Notes: generated by a model from the letters alone, not told the origin. A stretch of DNA of 64,000 bases from Sporosarcina sp. ZBG7A (GCF_000813425.1 NZ_JWIB01000008.1:121856-185855), one strand, 5' to 3'. Positions 9,397-20,517 are shown, numbered from the stretch's first letter. Numbers and translations: made by a program.

Positions 9397-10998
9397 ATGA
9401 AACAATCAGGTGTATTCATACCCGCTGCTGAAACTTCAACTAACTGTCTGGCAGATCAGCTTCTCACTCAATCTGGTTATGTCCAAGAAACATCTGAAGG
9501 TATGTATGCGTACTTCCCATTGGCTGGAAAGGTCTTGGAAAATATAAAACGTGTGATCCGGGAGGAAATGGAGTCAGCACGTGTCCTTGAAGTGGATCTC
9601 CCGTATGAACAATTTGAACATGCGACAGGAAAATCAGATGAAATGATTTTCCTGTCATTCATTGCAAATGAAGTTATTAGTTCAGAGCAATTACCCATAT
9701 CAGTATTTCATATAAAACAGCATATCAGGAAGGCTTGGAAGCCCATTCAGGATTCCAGTCTTCTGTATGCGAAAGAGTATTCGTTGGTAAGTGGATATTC
9801 TTTCCACACGGATGTGATTGAAGCGAAAAAAAATGGTGAGACACTTTTTTCTGTCTTTTCAACAATTGCGAATAGAATAGGGATCCCATATCGGGTTATT
9901 GAGTCACAAAACGATAATGGAAGAACTGAATACGAGTTTATCGCATTTTCTGAATGCGGCAAAGAATCGTTTGCACAAAGTACGAATTCTCCTTATACGT
10001 CAAAAGCAGAACTAGCAGAAGCAGTCCGGGAAGAACTTGAAGAATCCAAAAAGCTGAAGAAAGCTGAAAAAGTTAGCGGGCAAGGTAAAGAAATCGGTCC
10101 TCTTGCTGAATCACTTGGATTAGACTGCTCACAAACTATACAAGCATTTCTATATGACATTAATTCGGAACCTGCACTCATTCTTATCCGAGGGGATCAC
10201 GAACTGAATGAGCTGAAATTGAAGAAAGTATTTGGTACTTCAACTATCAGTTTATTAGACTCGAAGGAAATGAAAAAAGTGTTAGATGTCGAGCTGAAAT
10301 CGATTGGACCAGTACAATTACCATTTGGTCTACCGGTTTATGCTGACTTTGGTGTATCGTCTATTGTTAATGGGATTTGTGGAGCAAATGAAAAAGATAC
10401 ATTCTTGTTGAATGTCAATCCGGATCGTGATTTTGCAGTCGATCGTTACGTAGACATACGTCTCGTGAAGGAGGGAGAACCCTCACCTGATGGAAATGGT
10501 ACGATAACATTTCGTCAAGGCGTCACATTCGCCCGAATTATTGAACCTGAACCAGTATTTAGTAAAATTAACGTTGCCAACAAGGATTCCCTTGAAATCT
10601 TAACGGGATATTATTATATGGATATGACACGCCTATTTGCAGTAACTGCTGAACATTTCAGTGATTCACTTGGATTGAAATGGCCAATTCAACTTGCCCC
10701 ATATGACATTCATTTATTGATTGAAGATACGGAAGATGAAATCCAACAGCAGCTAGCTGAAGAGATTCACTCAGTCATGAATGGATATCGGTATCGTGTG
10801 CTGTTTGATGATCGAAACGTAAGCTCTGATAGTAAGCGTAAAACTTCGAATAAGTTAGGCGTTCCAGTGAAAATAGTGGTTGGTGATGAAGCTTCTGCTG
10901 GAATGGTGGAAGTCACTTATCGAACAATGGGTGAGGCAGTTAGCATGCGGAAAGAAGAAGTGACAGAAAAACTTCAGGAATTTTTCAGAACAGAGTAA
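9397..10998 (+). CDS. Degenerate prolyl-tRNA synthetase-like protein (catalytic motifs lost)
   Basis: A 533-residue open frame exactly where Bacillota carry proS, between rseP and polC. It is recognisable as bacterial-type ProRS with an INS editing domain: [38 protein letters not shown] and LAPYDIHLL match the family. The class II active site is not kept. The THE loop before EEVI reads IAN. The motif 2 RDEKRPR..LLRGREF becomes RKAWKPI..LLYAKEY. The motif 3 GCYGIGVSR becomes GYYYMDMTR. The anticodon-domain ERAGVKF is lost after DDR, and the INS lysine region reads TIQAF. About 25 residues are missing between motif 1 and motif 2. There is no frameshift or internal stop, and the start has an ACGGAGG site, so it is probably expressed. 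It is probably unable to charge tRNA(Pro); a second ProRS would then be needed elsewhere. Confidence 0.8.
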   Translation: MKQSGVFIPAAETSTNCLADQLLTQSGYVQETSEGMYAYFPLAGKVLENIKRVIREEMESARVLEVDLPYEQFEHATGKSDEMIFLSFIANEVISSEQLPISVFHIKQHIRKAWKPIQDSSLLYAKEYSLVSGYSFHTDVIEAKKNGETLFSVFSTIANRIGIPYRVIESQNDNGRTEYEFIAFSECGKESFAQSTNSPYTSKAELAEAVREELEESKKLKKAEKVSGQGKEIGPLAESLGLDCSQTIQAFLYDINSEPALILIRGDHELNELKLKKVFGTSTISLLDSKEMKKVLDVELKSIGPVQLPFGLPVYADFGVSSIVNGICGANEKDTFLLNVNPDRDFAVDRYVDIRLVKEGEPSPDGNGTITFRQGVTFARIIEPEPVFSKINVANKDSLEILTGYYYMDMTRLFAVTAEHFSDSLGLKWPIQLAPYDIHLLIEDTEDEIQQQLAEEIHSVMNGYRYRVLFDDRNVSSDSKRKTSNKLGVPVKIVVGDEASAGMVEVTYRTMGEAVSMRKEEVTEKLQEFFRTE

Positions 10999-11004
10999 AG
11001 ACAT

Positions 11005-11038
11005 GGGAAGGCCGACTTACGGTCCTTCCCTTCTTTTT
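11005..11038 (+). terminator. Terminator between the ProRS-like gene and polC
   Basis: Stem GGGAAGG.CCG/CGG.CCTTCCC with one bulged T, a 5-nt loop, and TTCTTTTT after it. Confidence 0.8.
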
Positions 11039-11056
11039 ACGGGAAAGGAGAGACGG

Positions 11057-14000
11057 ATGGACGCTAAAAGAAAGATGTCAATGTTACTCCAACAAATTGG
11101 ACTTACGGAAGATGCGTTTGTCATGCATTTTCAAGATGCAGAGCTAGAGCGGGTGGATATTTACAAAAAATCGAAGGTGTGGCAATTCACCGTAACGCTA
11201 GAGAATTCATTGCCGTTTGATGTATTTCAGCTATTCCGCAAAAGAGTTGAACAAGCATTTTCTAATATCGCGGCAATTCGTTTACAAATCAGTACGAAAA
11301 CAGAAGTGAATGATGCAGAAATGATCATTGCCTACTGGCCAGCGATTATGGACGAGTTAGGTGAAGTTTCTCCGCCAATACGGGAAGCGCTAACTTCACA
11401 AAAACCAGTTTTATCTGGTGATAAAATCACGGTTTGTTGTGTAAATGATGTTCAACAACGGACATTGAAAAATAAGTATGGGCATCTCATTTCGAATGCT
11501 TATGAGTCATTCGGATTTCCTCGGATCTATCCAGAATTTACGATTTCTGAATCTCCTGTTGAAGAAGAACAAGCCCGAGTTGCATTCTTTGAGGAGCGTA
11601 AAGCTGAAGAAGTTGCGTATGCACAAAAAGCATTAGAAGCGATGCAACAAAGAGAGACAACGAAAAAAGAGAGCGACGGAGTTCCAAGTGGACCGATTTC
11701 TCTTGGCACACCAATCCGTGCGGATGAACCACTACTAGAAATCCAACAAATACAAGATGAAGAACGACGTGTAGCAATAGAAGGCTATGTGTTTGATGCT
11801 GAAGTAAGAGAGCTGAGAAGTGGACGATCACTGTTAACGCTAAAAGTGACCGATTACACCGATTCAATTCTTGTGAAAATGTTCTCACGTGATAACGAAG
11901 ACGCAGAACTCATGAAAGCACTCACGAAAGGGAAATGGGTGAGAGCACGGGGAAGTATTCAAAACGATACATTCGTCCGTGACCTGATCATGATGGCGCA
12001 AGATATTATGGAAGTTGCTCCGGTTGTTAAGAAAGACAAAGCACCTGAAGGACGGAAGCGTGTTGAATTACATACCCATACGAAGCTTAGTCAGATGGAT
12101 GGGGTTTCGTCTGCCGCTGCACTTGTTGGACAGGCTGCAAAATGGGGCCATCCTGCAATTGCAATTACAGACCACGCGAACGTACAAGCTTTCCCTGATG
12201 CTTATAACGCGGGTAAAAAGCATGGCATAAAAGTTTTGTTTGGCTTGGAAGCAAATCTTGTGGACGATGGTGTTCCAATCGTCTATGACGAACAGCATCG
12301 TCTGCTTGAAGACGATACGTATGTTGTATTCGACGTAGAGACGACTGGTTTATCCGCTGTGTATGACACGGTGATTGAACTTGCCGCTGTTCGTGTCAAA
12401 AACGGAGAAATTTTAGACACGTTTGAGCGTTTTTCCAATCCCCATCATCCTTTATCATCTACAACGACAGAATTGACTGGAATTACAGACGATATGGTGA
12501 AAGACGCACCTGAAGTTTCAGAAGTGATGATCGATTTCATTGAGTTTATTGGTGATTCAATTTTGGTTGCTCACAACGCTTCGTTTGATATGGGATTCTT
12601 TTACGAGTCCTGCAAGAAAGCGGGCATAGAAACTGCAGATTACCCTACAATCGATACGTTAGAACTAGCACGCCTTCTGTACCCGGATCTCAGAAACCAT
12701 CGTCTCAATACATTAGCTAAGAAATTCGATATCGACTTGACTCAGCATCACCGGGCTATTTACGATACAGAAGCGACTGCTCATCTGTTTGTAAGGCTGA
12801 TGAAAGATGCTACAGAAAAAGGGATCACCTGGTTGGATGATTTCAACAAAAATGTAGGGGAAGGGGATGCATATAAGCGTTCACGACCTAATCATTGCAC
12901 GTTACTTGCTACCAGTGATGAAGGATTGAAGAACTTATTCAAACTCGTCTCTTTCTCTCACATGAATTATTTTTATAGAGTGCCAAGAATTCCACGATCA
13001 TTACTCGTGAAATATCGAAAAGGGCTACTTGTCGGTTCTGGATGTGACAAAGGTGAAGTATTTGAAGCGCTCATGCAAAAGTCAATCGAAGAGGCGGAAG
13101 AAGTTGCGGGATTCTATGATTACTTGGAACTTCATCCAAAACCGGTTTACAATCATCTGATCGAATTAGATCTCATTCGTGATGAATGGAACTTGGAAGA
13201 CATTATGCGCAAGATGATTAAACTCGGTAAAAAGACGGGACTTCCTGTAGCAGCTACAGGAAACGTACATTATATCGATGAAACGGATGCAGCCTATCGT
13301 CAAGTATTGGTTCGTTCCCAAGGAGGGGCGAATCCAATGAATCGTCATGAACTCCCTGCAGTCCATTTCAGAACAACGGATGAAATGTTAGAGGAATTTG
13401 CGTTTTTAGGATCAGAAACTGCCGAACAAATTGTGATTGATAATCCTCTTGCCATTGTAGAAAGAGTGGGAGATGTCAAACCGATTAAAGATGACTTGTA
13501 TCCGCCTGAAATTGAAGGGGCTGACGAAGAAGTGCGCCAGCTAACGTATACTATGGCGCATAAAATCTACGGGGAGACTTTACCAGAAATTATAGAAGCT
13601 CGAATTGATAAAGAGCTAAAATCGATTATTGGAAATGGGTTCGCCGTTATTTATTTGATATCACATAAGTTAGTTAAAAAATCTTTGGATGATGGCTATT
13701 TAGTTGGTTCGCGTGGTTCGGTTGGCTCTTCTCTAGTTGCAACAATGATGGAGATTACAGAAGTGAATCCAATGCCACCGCATTATGTATGTCCAACGTG
13801 TAAGCAGTCCGAGTTCTTTTCCGATGGCTCTGTGGGTTCAGGTTTTGACTTACCAAACAAAAATTGCCCGACTTGCGACGTCCCTTATACAAAGGATGGA
13901 CATGACATCCCGTTTGAAACGTTTCTTGGATTTAACGGTGATAAAGTACCGGATATTGACTTGAACTTCAGTGGTGAGTATCAGGCGAATGCCCATAATT

Positions 14001-15370
14001 ACACAAAAGAACTTTTCGGGGAAGACTATGTGTACAGAGCTGGTACGATTGGTACTGTCGCTGAAAAAACAGCTTATGGATATGTCCGCGGGTATATGAA
14101 CGATAACGGGATTAATTTAAGAGGTGCTGAAATTGACCGTCTCGTTCAAGGATGCACAGGTGTTAAACGTAATACTGGTCAACATCCAGGCGGTATTATC
14201 GTAGTTCCAGACAATATGGAAATCTATGATTTTACTCCGATTCAATTCCCGGCGGATGATGTTGGTTCGAGTTGGAAAACGACTCACTTTGATTTCCACT
14301 CCATTGATAATAACTTATTGAAGCTCGATATTTTAGGACATGATGATCCGACAATGATAAAGATGTTAGAAGACTTATCCGGGATTGATCCTAAAACCAT
14401 CCCACCTGACGATCCAGGAGTAATGGCTTTGTTTAGTGGGACAGACTCACTTGGGGTAACTGAAGAACAGATCAACTGTAAAACCGGGACACTTGGTGTG
14501 CCAGAGTTTGGTACACGATTCGTTCGTCAAATGTTAGAAGAAACGAAGCCTTCAACGTTTTCTGAGCTCATACAAATTTCTGGATTATCTCATGGAACCG
14601 ACGTATGGCTTGGCAACGCACAGGAATTGATACAGAACAAAACGTGTGTCCTTGCAGAAGTAATCGGGTGTCGTGACGATATTATGGTGTATTTAATCTA
14701 CCAAGGGCTTGAACCGGCTATTGCCTTTAAAATTATGGAGTCTGTCCGAAAGGGTAAAGGCTTAACACCAGAATTTGAAGAGGAAATGAAAAAGAACAAG
14801 GTTCCAGCGTGGTATATTGCATCTTGTAAAAAGATTAAGTACATGTTCCCGAAAGCACACGCAGCAGCTTATGTTCTCATGGCACTCCGTATTGCGTACT
14901 TTAAAGTACACCACCCAATTATGTACTACGCAACGTATTTTACTGTGCGTGCGACAGACTATGATTTGGCAACGATGATTAAAGGACCTGCATCAATACG
15001 AGTAAAGGCAAAAGAAATTTATGACAAAGGCCTTGAAGCTTCACCGAAAGAAAAAAGCTTAGTCACCGTATTGGAAATTGCATTAGAGATGTGTGAACGC
15101 GGATATACATTTGCAAAACCTGATTTGTACAAGTCATCCGCTGATGAATTCATTATTGAAGGAAACACACTCATACCACCATTCAATTCCATCCCATCCC
15201 TCGGAACAAATGTTGCGAAGACTATTGTAGAGGTAAGGGAAGATGGAGAATTCCTTTCAAAAGAAGATCTTCAGCGACGAGGGCGTGTATCTAAGACAAT
15301 TACGGAATATATGGACTCACTTGGCTGTTTAGAAGGATTACCGGAAATGAATCAACTTTCTCTGTTCTAA
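11057..15370 (+). CDS. polC: DNA polymerase III alpha subunit, PolC type
   Basis: A 1437-residue replicative polymerase of low-GC Gram-positives, the same length as in B. subtilis. In order: an N-terminal domain, an OB fold (about 240-330), a split PHP domain ([30 protein letters not shown]), and an inserted DnaQ-type 3'-5' exonuclease ([36 protein letters not shown]). Then come the Cys4 zinc site (CPTC...CPTC), the polymerase aspartates in [12 protein letters not shown], and the helix-hairpin-helix and C-terminus ending in NQLSLF. The ATG at 11057 follows AAAGGAGAG; an upstream ATG at 11003 lies before the terminator hairpin and is rejected. Confidence 0.98.
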   Translation: MDAKRKMSMLLQQIGLTEDAFVMHFQDAELERVDIYKKSKVWQFTVTLENSLPFDVFQLFRKRVEQAFSNIAAIRLQISTKTEVNDAEMIIAYWPAIMDELGEVSPPIREALTSQKPVLSGDKITVCCVNDVQQRTLKNKYGHLISNAYESFGFPRIYPEFTISESPVEEEQARVAFFEERKAEEVAYAQKALEAMQQRETTKKESDGVPSGPISLGTPIRADEPLLEIQQIQDEERRVAIEGYVFDAEVRELRSGRSLLTLKVTDYTDSILVKMFSRDNEDAELMKALTKGKWVRARGSIQNDTFVRDLIMMAQDIMEVAPVVKKDKAPEGRKRVELHTHTKLSQMDGVSSAAALVGQAAKWGHPAIAITDHANVQAFPDAYNAGKKHGIKVLFGLEANLVDDGVPIVYDEQHRLLEDDTYVVFDVETTGLSAVYDTVIELAAVRVKNGEILDTFERFSNPHHPLSSTTTELTGITDDMVKDAPEVSEVMIDFIEFIGDSILVAHNASFDMGFFYESCKKAGIETADYPTIDTLELARLLYPDLRNHRLNTLAKKFDIDLTQHHRAIYDTEATAHLFVRLMKDATEKGITWLDDFNKNVGEGDAYKRSRPNHCTLLATSDEGLKNLFKLVSFSHMNYFYRVPRIPRSLLVKYRKGLLVGSGCDKGEVFEALMQKSIEEAEEVAGFYDYLELHPKPVYNHLIELDLIRDEWNLEDIMRKMIKLGKKTGLPVAATGNVHYIDETDAAYRQVLVRSQGGANPMNRHELPAVHFRTTDEMLEEFAFLGSETAEQIVIDNPLAIVERVGDVKPIKDDLYPPEIEGADEEVRQLTYTMAHKIYGETLPEIIEARIDKELKSIIGNGFAVIYLISHKLVKKSLDDGYLVGSRGSVGSSLVATMMEITEVNPMPPHYVCPTCKQSEFFSDGSVGSGFDLPNKNCPTCDVPYTKDGHDIPFETFLGFNGDKVPDIDLNFSGEYQANAHNYTKELFGEDYVYRAGTIGTVAEKTAYGYVRGYMNDNGINLRGAEIDRLVQGCTGVKRNTGQHPGGIIVVPDNMEIYDFTPIQFPADDVGSSWKTTHFDFHSIDNNLLKLDILGHDDPTMIKMLEDLSGIDPKTIPPDDPGVMALFSGTDSLGVTEEQINCKTGTLGVPEFGTRFVRQMLEETKPSTFSELIQISGLSHGTDVWLGNAQELIQNKTCVLAEVIGCRDDIMVYLIYQGLEPAIAFKIMESVRKGKGLTPEFEEEMKKNKVPAWYIASCKKIKYMFPKAHAAAYVLMALRIAYFKVHHPIMYYATYFTVRATDYDLATMIKGPASIRVKAKEIYDKGLEASPKEKSLVTVLEIALEMCERGYTFAKPDLYKSSADEFIIEGNTLIPPFNSIPSLGTNVAKTIVEVREDGEFLSKEDLQRRGRVSKTITEYMDSLGCLEGLPEMNQLSLF

Positions 15371-15541
15371 GTAGTGAAATGTATTCCAATGTCTGCTTAA
15401 GATGAAATATTGATGATTGCAGTGGGAGCCCATCGAAAAAAAGCTTCCACCAATGAGAGAACTCAATATCTTCTTTTATCAGATATTTGTTGAAAGTGTT
15501 GGTATGATAAGCCTTTAATCCAAGTTATACATTTGGAAAAT

Positions 15542-15570
15542 TTGCGCGGTATATGAATGTATGGTACAAT
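15542..15570 (+). promoter_or_regulatory. Promoter of the rimP-nusA-infB operon
   Basis: TTGCGC (15542-15547), a 17-nt spacer, and TACAAT (15565-15570). The predicted start is near 15577, just before the leader hairpin. Confidence 0.65.
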
Positions 15571-15600
15571 TGAAACAACTTTTGCTATAGTCTTACGCGA

Positions 15601-15626
15601 AAAGAGTGGGATTCCCCGCTCTTTTC
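15601..15626 (+). promoter_or_regulatory. Leader hairpin (possible attenuator) of the rimP operon
   Basis: Stem AAAAGAGTGGG pairs with CCCGCTCTTTT (one G-U pair), about 25 nt after the predicted transcription start. It is followed by CTGTTGTC, a weak T tract. It could act as a partial terminator controlled by NusA, which the operon encodes; that link is an inference. Confidence 0.5.
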
Positions 15627-15679
15627 TGTTGTCTGCCGTTATTATTTAAGCAAATTACAACCTGCAAGGGAGGGGTAAG

Positions 15680-16156
15680 ATGAGTAAAATTACTGAAGAG
15701 GTAGAAGCGTTAGTGCTCCCGATTGTCAATGAGTTAGCGCTAGAACTAGTCGACATCGAGTTTTTGAAAGAAGGAAGAGATTGGTTTTTGCGCGTCTACG
15801 TTGATACGCAGGAAGGGAACATCGATATACTTCAATGTGCTCAAGTAAGTGAACGCCTAAGTGAAGAACTGGATCGTACGGATCCAATTCCGCAAAACTA
15901 CTTTTTGGAGGTATCTTCTCCAGGAGCAGAACGACCGCTTAAAAAAGAACAAGACTTCGAGAAAGCGGTTGGTCAGTACATTTATGTGAAAACTTATGAG
16001 CCAGTTAAAGATATGAAAGAATTTGAAGGTCACCTACTAGTCAACGAACCAGATGCAGTTGAACTTCAAATTCGTATTAAGACACGTACATTGACAGTCA
16101 GAATCGATAAGCAAAAGATTGCAGTTGCACGATATGCAATCGACTTTTCTGCATAA
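15680..16156 (+). CDS. rimP: Ribosome maturation factor RimP
   Basis: A 158-residue RimP (YlxS), needed for 30S subunit assembly. Characteristic segments are LALELVDIEFLKEGRDWFLRVYVD, the VSERLSEELD helix, and SSPGAERPLKKEQDFEKAVG, ahead of the C-terminal SH3-like domain. The ATG at 15680 follows GGGAGGGG. It is the first gene of the nusA-infB operon, with nusA 23 nt downstream. Confidence 0.96.
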   Translation: MSKITEEVEALVLPIVNELALELVDIEFLKEGRDWFLRVYVDTQEGNIDILQCAQVSERLSEELDRTDPIPQNYFLEVSSPGAERPLKKEQDFEKAVGQYIYVKTYEPVKDMKEFEGHLLVNEPDAVELQIRIKTRTLTVRIDKQKIAVARYAIDFSA

Positions 16157-16179
16157 TTGAATAATCAGGAGTGATGAAC

Positions 16180-17385
16180 ATGAGTAGTGATCTTCTCGAT
16201 GCATTAACAGCATTAGAAAAGCAAAAAGGCATATCTAGAGAGATATTAGTGGACGCTATTGAAGCGGCGCTCGTAACTGCGTACAAACGAAACTTCAATC
16301 AAGCTCAAAACGTCCGCGTGGACTTGAATTTAGGAGTAGGAACTATTAAAGTCTTATCACGTAAAGATGTGGTAGCAGATGAAGTGGAAGATGATCGTCT
16401 GCAAATTTCACTTGAAGACGCATTGCTTATAAACCCAGCTTATGAAGTTGGAGACATCGTTGAGCAAGAAGTGACACCTCGCGACTTTGGACGAATTGCT
16501 GCGCAAACTGCAAAACAAGTCGTTACCCAACGTGTACGTGAAGCTGAACGCGGCCTTATTTATGAAGAGTATATTGATCGTGAAGACGATATCGTCAATG
16601 GAATTGTAGAGCGCTTTGACGCTCGCAATCTGTATGTAGGCTTAGGGAAAGTGGAAGCTGTACTTCCGATGACCGAGCAAATTGCATCTGAAAAGTATAA
16701 CCCACACGAACGCATTAAAGTGTATATTACAAAAGTGGAGCGCACTTCACGCGGACCACAAGTGTTTGTATCCCGTACACACCCTGGCCTTTTGCGCCGT
16801 CTGTTTGAAATGGAAGTTCCTGAAATCTTTGAAGGAATTGTAGAAATCAAATCCATCGCTCGAGAAGCGGGCGATCGTTCGAAGATTTCTGTCTTTACAA
16901 CAAATGAAGAAGTAGATCCAGTTGGTTCTTGTGTTGGTGCACGTGGGGCTCGGGTTCAATCTATTTCAAATGAACTTAATGGTGAAAAAGTCGATATTGT
17001 GGAATGGTCAGAAGATCCAGTTGTCTTTGTTGCGAACGCACTTAGTCCTTCAAAAGTATTGGACGTTCAAGTGAAAGAAGAAGATCGTTCAACAACTGTT
17101 GTCGTACCAGATTACCAATTGTCACTTGCTATCGGTAAGCGCGGTCAAAATGCACGTTTAGCCGCAAAATTGACTGGCTGGAAGATTGACATTAAAAGTG
17201 AAACAGATGCTCGTGAACTAGGAATTTATCCTCGTTTTGAAGAAGAACAAACTGAGGTAGAATACGATGAAGAGTCTGAGCAAGTAGATGTTTATTCAGA
17301 TGATGAAACGACGCTAGATTCAACTGAAGAGTCGGAAGAAATCGATGAGGATTCAATCGACTTGTATTCAGATGAACATCAATAA
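16180..17385 (+). CDS. nusA: Transcription factor NusA with an extended acidic tail
   Basis: A 401-residue NusA that controls pausing, termination and antitermination. It has the N-terminal RNAP-binding domain (MSSDLLDALTALEKQKGIS), an S1 domain (about 135-200) and two KH domains (DPVGSCVGARGARVQ; LSLAIGKRGQNARLAAKLTGW). After ARELGIYPRFEEE the last 45-50 residues are strongly acidic and Ser-rich, longer than the tail of B. subtilis NusA (371 residues in total). ATG 16180 is chosen over GTG 16171 and ATG 16174 because AGGAG lies 8 nt upstream and the N-terminus matches. Confidence 0.97.
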   Translation: MSSDLLDALTALEKQKGISREILVDAIEAALVTAYKRNFNQAQNVRVDLNLGVGTIKVLSRKDVVADEVEDDRLQISLEDALLINPAYEVGDIVEQEVTPRDFGRIAAQTAKQVVTQRVREAERGLIYEEYIDREDDIVNGIVERFDARNLYVGLGKVEAVLPMTEQIASEKYNPHERIKVYITKVERTSRGPQVFVSRTHPGLLRRLFEMEVPEIFEGIVEIKSIAREAGDRSKISVFTTNEEVDPVGSCVGARGARVQSISNELNGEKVDIVEWSEDPVVFVANALSPSKVLDVQVKEEDRSTTVVVPDYQLSLAIGKRGQNARLAAKLTGWKIDIKSETDARELGIYPRFEEEQTEVEYDEESEQVDVYSDDETTLDSTEESEEIDEDSIDLYSDEHQ

Positions 17386-17409
17386 GTAGTTACGAAAGGG
17401 TGCATACGC

Positions 17410-17691
17410 ATGGCAGTCAATAATCGAAAAGTGCCGTTGCGCAAGTGTGCAGCTACCGGCCAAATGTTTCCTAAGAAAGACATGATCCGCGTCGTCCGCA
17501 CTAAAGAAGGCGATGTATCAGTCGATTTGACTGGTAAGAAATCCGGTCGTGGAACATATGTATCGAAATCTGAAGCAGCTGTAGAAAAAGCGCAAGCGAC
17601 TCGTGCACTTGAGAGTCAACTGAGCAGTGCTGTTCCGGAACAAGTGTATGCTGATCTTTTGCATGCAATTCGGAGAGAGGCCATCAAATGA
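17410..17691 (+). CDS. rnpM: RNase P modulator RnpM (YlxR family)
   Basis: A 93-residue YlxR-family RNA-binding protein. The motif VPLRKCAATGQMFPKKDMIRVVR (about residues 8-30) and GKKSGRGTYVSKS are the conserved parts. The B. subtilis homologue binds the RNase P RNA and dampens its activity. It lies 24 nt after nusA and overlaps ylxQ by 4 nt. Confidence 0.93.
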   Translation: MAVNNRKVPLRKCAATGQMFPKKDMIRVVRTKEGDVSVDLTGKKSGRGTYVSKSEAAVEKAQATRALESQLSSAVPEQVYADLLHAIRREAIK

Positions 17692-18002
17692 TTTCAAATG
17701 AGACTAAAATTTTTCAATTGCTAGGATTAGCAGCACGAGCAAGGAAACTTACCACTGGTGAAGAGCTTGTAGTTTCTGAAGTTCGGGCACAAAAAGCAAA
17801 ACTTGTTATACTATCAGAAGACGCATCCGATAACACCAAAAAGAAACTGTCGGATAAATGTAATAGCTACAACGTTGAGAAGCATGTTTTTGGGAGCCGC
17901 GAAGCACTCGGGCATGCAATCGGAAAAGAGTCGCGGGTCGTCCTCGCGGTAACGGACAGTGGTTTTGCTAAAAAGCTGTCCTCGCTCCTCAACGAATTAT
18001 AA
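17688..18002 (+). CDS. ylxQ: L7Ae-family RNA-binding protein YlxQ
   Basis: A 104-residue L7Ae/L30e/S12e/Gadd45-fold protein. [18 protein letters not shown] and [17 protein letters not shown] are typical of the family, which binds kink-turn RNA. Its role in Bacillota is still uncertain. It is translated from an ATG overlapping the rnpM stop (ATGA) and ends 13 nt before infB. Confidence 0.92.
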   Translation: MISNETKIFQLLGLAARARKLTTGEELVVSEVRAQKAKLVILSEDASDNTKKKLSDKCNSYNVEKHVFGSREALGHAIGKESRVVLAVTDSGFAKKLSSLLNEL

Positions 18003-18015
18003 CGGGGGTGGGCTA

Positions 18016-20517
18016 ATGACGAAAATACGTGTACATGAATACGCGAAGAAGGTTAACAAATCAAGCAAAGAGGTCATTGAAGAACTAGGTAAAATGAATG
18101 TGGATGTTACGAACCACATGTCTATGATCGATACAAGCTCTGCGGAGAAATTGGATAAGAAGTTTACAACTTCGAAAAATGCTCCAACCAACAACCAAAG
18201 TGCCCCTCGTCCACAAGGCCAAACAGGCAACCGTCCACAGGGGCAAGGCAATAGCCGACCGCAAGGCCAAACAAGCAACCGTCCACAGGGGCAAGGCAAT
18301 AGCCGACCACAAGGTCAAACGGGAAGCCGTCCGCAGGGACAAAGCAATAGCCGACCACAAGGCCAAACAGGAAGCCGTCCGCAGGGACAGGGCAGCACTC
18401 GCCCAACAGGCCAAACGGGTAACCGTCCTCAAGGACAAAGCACGAATCGTCCACAAGGCCAAGCAGGCACTCGCCCGCAAGGTCAAGGCGGCAATAGCCG
18501 ACCACAAGGCCAGTCTGCCAATCGTCCTCAGGGACAAACGAGCAGCCGTCCAGCAAGTGGCGGTCAAGGCACTCCATCAACTGGAGGACAAAACCGTCCT
18601 AACCAAGGGCCATCTTCTCAAAACCGTCAAGGCGGTGGCGGAGGGAATCGTCGTGGCGGACGTCCGCCAGCACGAGGTATTAACCAAGGTCGCCGCAGAC
18701 ACCGTCCGGCGAACCCAATGCCTAAAGTGGAAAAGCCGTTACCAGAAAAAATTACGTTTTATGAGTCACTTTCTGTTGGAGAACTTGCGAACAAACTAGG
18801 TCGCGAGCCATCTGAAATTATTAAAAAGTTATTCCTTCTTGGTGTAATGGCTACCATTAACCAGGAGCTTGATAAAGATGCAATTGAACTGATTTGTGCA
18901 GAGTACGATGTTGAAGTAGAAGAGGAAATCCGCATTGATGTAACAGATCTTGAAATCTATTTTGAAGATCCAGATACTGATGGTGATGCAGTAGAATCTG
19001 ATACAGAAGCAATTGAACGTCCACCAGTTGTTACGATCATGGGACACGTAGACCATGGTAAAACAACATTACTCGATTCCATTCGGGATACGAAAGTCAC
19101 ACAAGGTGAAGCTGGCGGAATCACTCAGCATATCGGAGCATACCAAATCAAATCTAACGGTAAAAAGATTACGTTCCTTGATACACCAGGACACGCAGCA
19201 TTCACAACAATGCGAGCACGTGGTGCAAAGGTTACTGACCTTACAATCCTTGTCGTAGCTGCTGATGATGGAGTAATGCCACAAACTGTTGAAGCGATTA
19301 ACCACGCGAAAGCAGCAGAAGTTCCTATCATTGTTGCTGTCAACAAAATGGATAAACCATCTGCTAATCCAGATCGCGTCATGCAAGAATTGACAGAACA
19401 CGGCTTAGTTTCTGAAGCTTGGGGCGGAGATACAATCTTTGTTGAAATTTCTGCACTTAAAGGTGAAGGAATTGACCAGTTGATTGAAATGATTCTCCTT
19501 GTGGCTGAAGTTGCTGAATTGAAGGCGGATCCAGGCGTTCGAGCTAAAGGAACAGTAATTGAGGCGCAACTCGACCGTGGTCGTGGTGCAGTGGCTTCAC
19601 TACTCGTTCAAGATGGTACACTTCGTATTGGTGATCCAGTTGTAGTCGGAAACACATACGGACGAGTACGTGCGATGATTAATGACGTGGGTCGCCGGGT
19701 TAAAGAAGCAGGCCCTTCTGCGCCGGTTGAAATTACAGGTCTTAGCAACGTCCCTCAAGCAGGTGATCGTTTCGTAGTCTTCAAAGATGAGAAAACTGCC
19801 CGTCAAATCGGTGAAAGCCGTGCTGGGGAAGCAATCCAAGAACAACGTACAGAAAAAACGCGCGTAACATTGGATAACTTGTTCGATCAGATGAAGGAAG
19901 GCGAAATGAAAGAATTGAACCTGATTGTTAAAGCTGATGTTCAAGGTACAGTGGAAGCAATGGCCGCTTCTCTCATGAAGATTGATGTAGAAGGTGTCAA
20001 TGTGAAAATCATTCACACTGGTGCTGGCGCTATCAATGAATCAGATATTTCCTTAGCTGCTGCTTCAAACGCAATCGTCATCGGATTCAACGTACGTCCA
20101 GATGTCAATGCAAAACGTGCTGCTGATGAAGAGGGCGTAGACATTCGTCTGCACCGTGTCATCTATAAAGTTGTAGAAGAAATTGAATCTGCAATGAAAG
20201 GTATGCTTGATCCTGAATTTGAAGAAAAAGTAATCGGTCAAGTAGAAGTCCGTGAAACATTCAAAGTTTCTAAAATCGGTACAATTGCCGGAAGTTATGT
20301 AACTGATGGTAAGATAACAAGAGATTCCTCAGTTCGTATTTACCGAGACAACATCGTCATTTTTGAAGGAGAATTGGATACATTAAAACGCTTCAAAGAT
20401 GATGCCAAAGAAGTCGCAAAAGGATACGAGTGTGGAATTACGATTAAGAACTTCAATGATGTAAAAGAAGGCGACATTATTGAGCCGTACATCATGCAGG
20501 AAATTAAGCGCGTGTGA
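18016..20517 (+). CDS. infB: Translation initiation factor IF-2
   Basis: An 833-residue GTPase that places initiator fMet-tRNA on the 30S subunit and promotes 70S joining. The N-terminus has the winged-helix-like IF2_N ([20 protein letters not shown]). Residues 65-175 are a repetitive Arg/Pro/Gln/Gly/Asn linker built on RPQGQ. A second IF2_N domain starts at about 255. The G domain has G1 GHVDHGKT at 343-350, then DTPGHAAF and NKMDKP. ATG 18016 follows GGGGGTGGG; the longer frame starting inside ylxQ is rejected. The gene overlaps ylxP by 4 nt. Confidence 0.98.
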   Translation: MTKIRVHEYAKKVNKSSKEVIEELGKMNVDVTNHMSMIDTSSAEKLDKKFTTSKNAPTNNQSAPRPQGQTGNRPQGQGNSRPQGQTSNRPQGQGNSRPQGQTGSRPQGQSNSRPQGQTGSRPQGQGSTRPTGQTGNRPQGQSTNRPQGQAGTRPQGQGGNSRPQGQSANRPQGQTSSRPASGGQGTPSTGGQNRPNQGPSSQNRQGGGGGNRRGGRPPARGINQGRRRHRPANPMPKVEKPLPEKITFYESLSVGELANKLGREPSEIIKKLFLLGVMATINQELDKDAIELICAEYDVEVEEEIRIDVTDLEIYFEDPDTDGDAVESDTEAIERPPVVTIMGHVDHGKTTLLDSIRDTKVTQGEAGGITQHIGAYQIKSNGKKITFLDTPGHAAFTTMRARGAKVTDLTILVVAADDGVMPQTVEAINHAKAAEVPIIVAVNKMDKPSANPDRVMQELTEHGLVSEAWGGDTIFVEISALKGEGIDQLIEMILLVAEVAELKADPGVRAKGTVIEAQLDRGRGAVASLLVQDGTLRIGDPVVVGNTYGRVRAMINDVGRRVKEAGPSAPVEITGLSNVPQAGDRFVVFKDEKTARQIGESRAGEAIQEQRTEKTRVTLDNLFDQMKEGEMKELNLIVKADVQGTVEAMAASLMKIDVEGVNVKIIHTGAGAINESDISLAAASNAIVIGFNVRPDVNAKRAADEEGVDIRLHRVIYKVVEEIESAMKGMLDPEFEEKVIGQVEVRETFKVSKIGTIAGSYVTDGKITRDSSVRIYRDNIVIFEGELDTLKRFKDDAKEVAKGYECGITIKNFNDVKEGDIIEPYIMQEIKRV
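18208..18540 (+). repeat. 24-bp-period coding repeat in the IF-2 linker
   Basis: Thirteen copies of RPQGQ plus one RPTGQ occur in roughly 8-residue units (consensus RPQGQ-x-x-[NS]). The DNA is also highly repetitive, alternating units such as CGTCCACAGGGGCAAGGCAA and CGACCACAAGGCCAAAC. Codon usage varies between units, so this is not a perfect satellite. It is inside infB and in frame. Confidence 0.93.

Larger units (their letters stand above)
15371..15679 (+). other. 309-nt intergenic region between polC and rimP
   Basis: No coding sequence is seen. It holds a hairpin GTGGGAGC/GCTTCCAC (15422-15450, long A-rich loop, no T tract, a possible weak polC terminator), the rimP operon promoter (15542-15570) and an 11-bp leader hairpin (15601-15626). 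The rest is AT-rich without clear features. Confidence 0.6.

Noticed and set aside
9397..10998. Frameshifted or interrupted proS pseudogene
   Set aside because: The frame is continuous and similarity to ProRS continues to the C-terminus, so erosion is by substitution and short in-frame deletion.
11003..11056. polC starting at ATG 11003
   Set aside because: This stretch is the terminator hairpin of the preceding gene; ATG 11057 has a ribosome site and gives the family length.
18208..18540. CRISPR-like regular repeats
   Set aside because: The units are in frame, contiguous without unique spacers, and encode the IF-2 linker.
18085..18799. Long open frames on both strands across the infB repeat region (e.g. 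160 residues minus strand, 206 residues plus strand)
   Set aside because: They arise because the 24-bp-period repeat lacks stops in several frames; infB itself is conserved and has the ribosome site.
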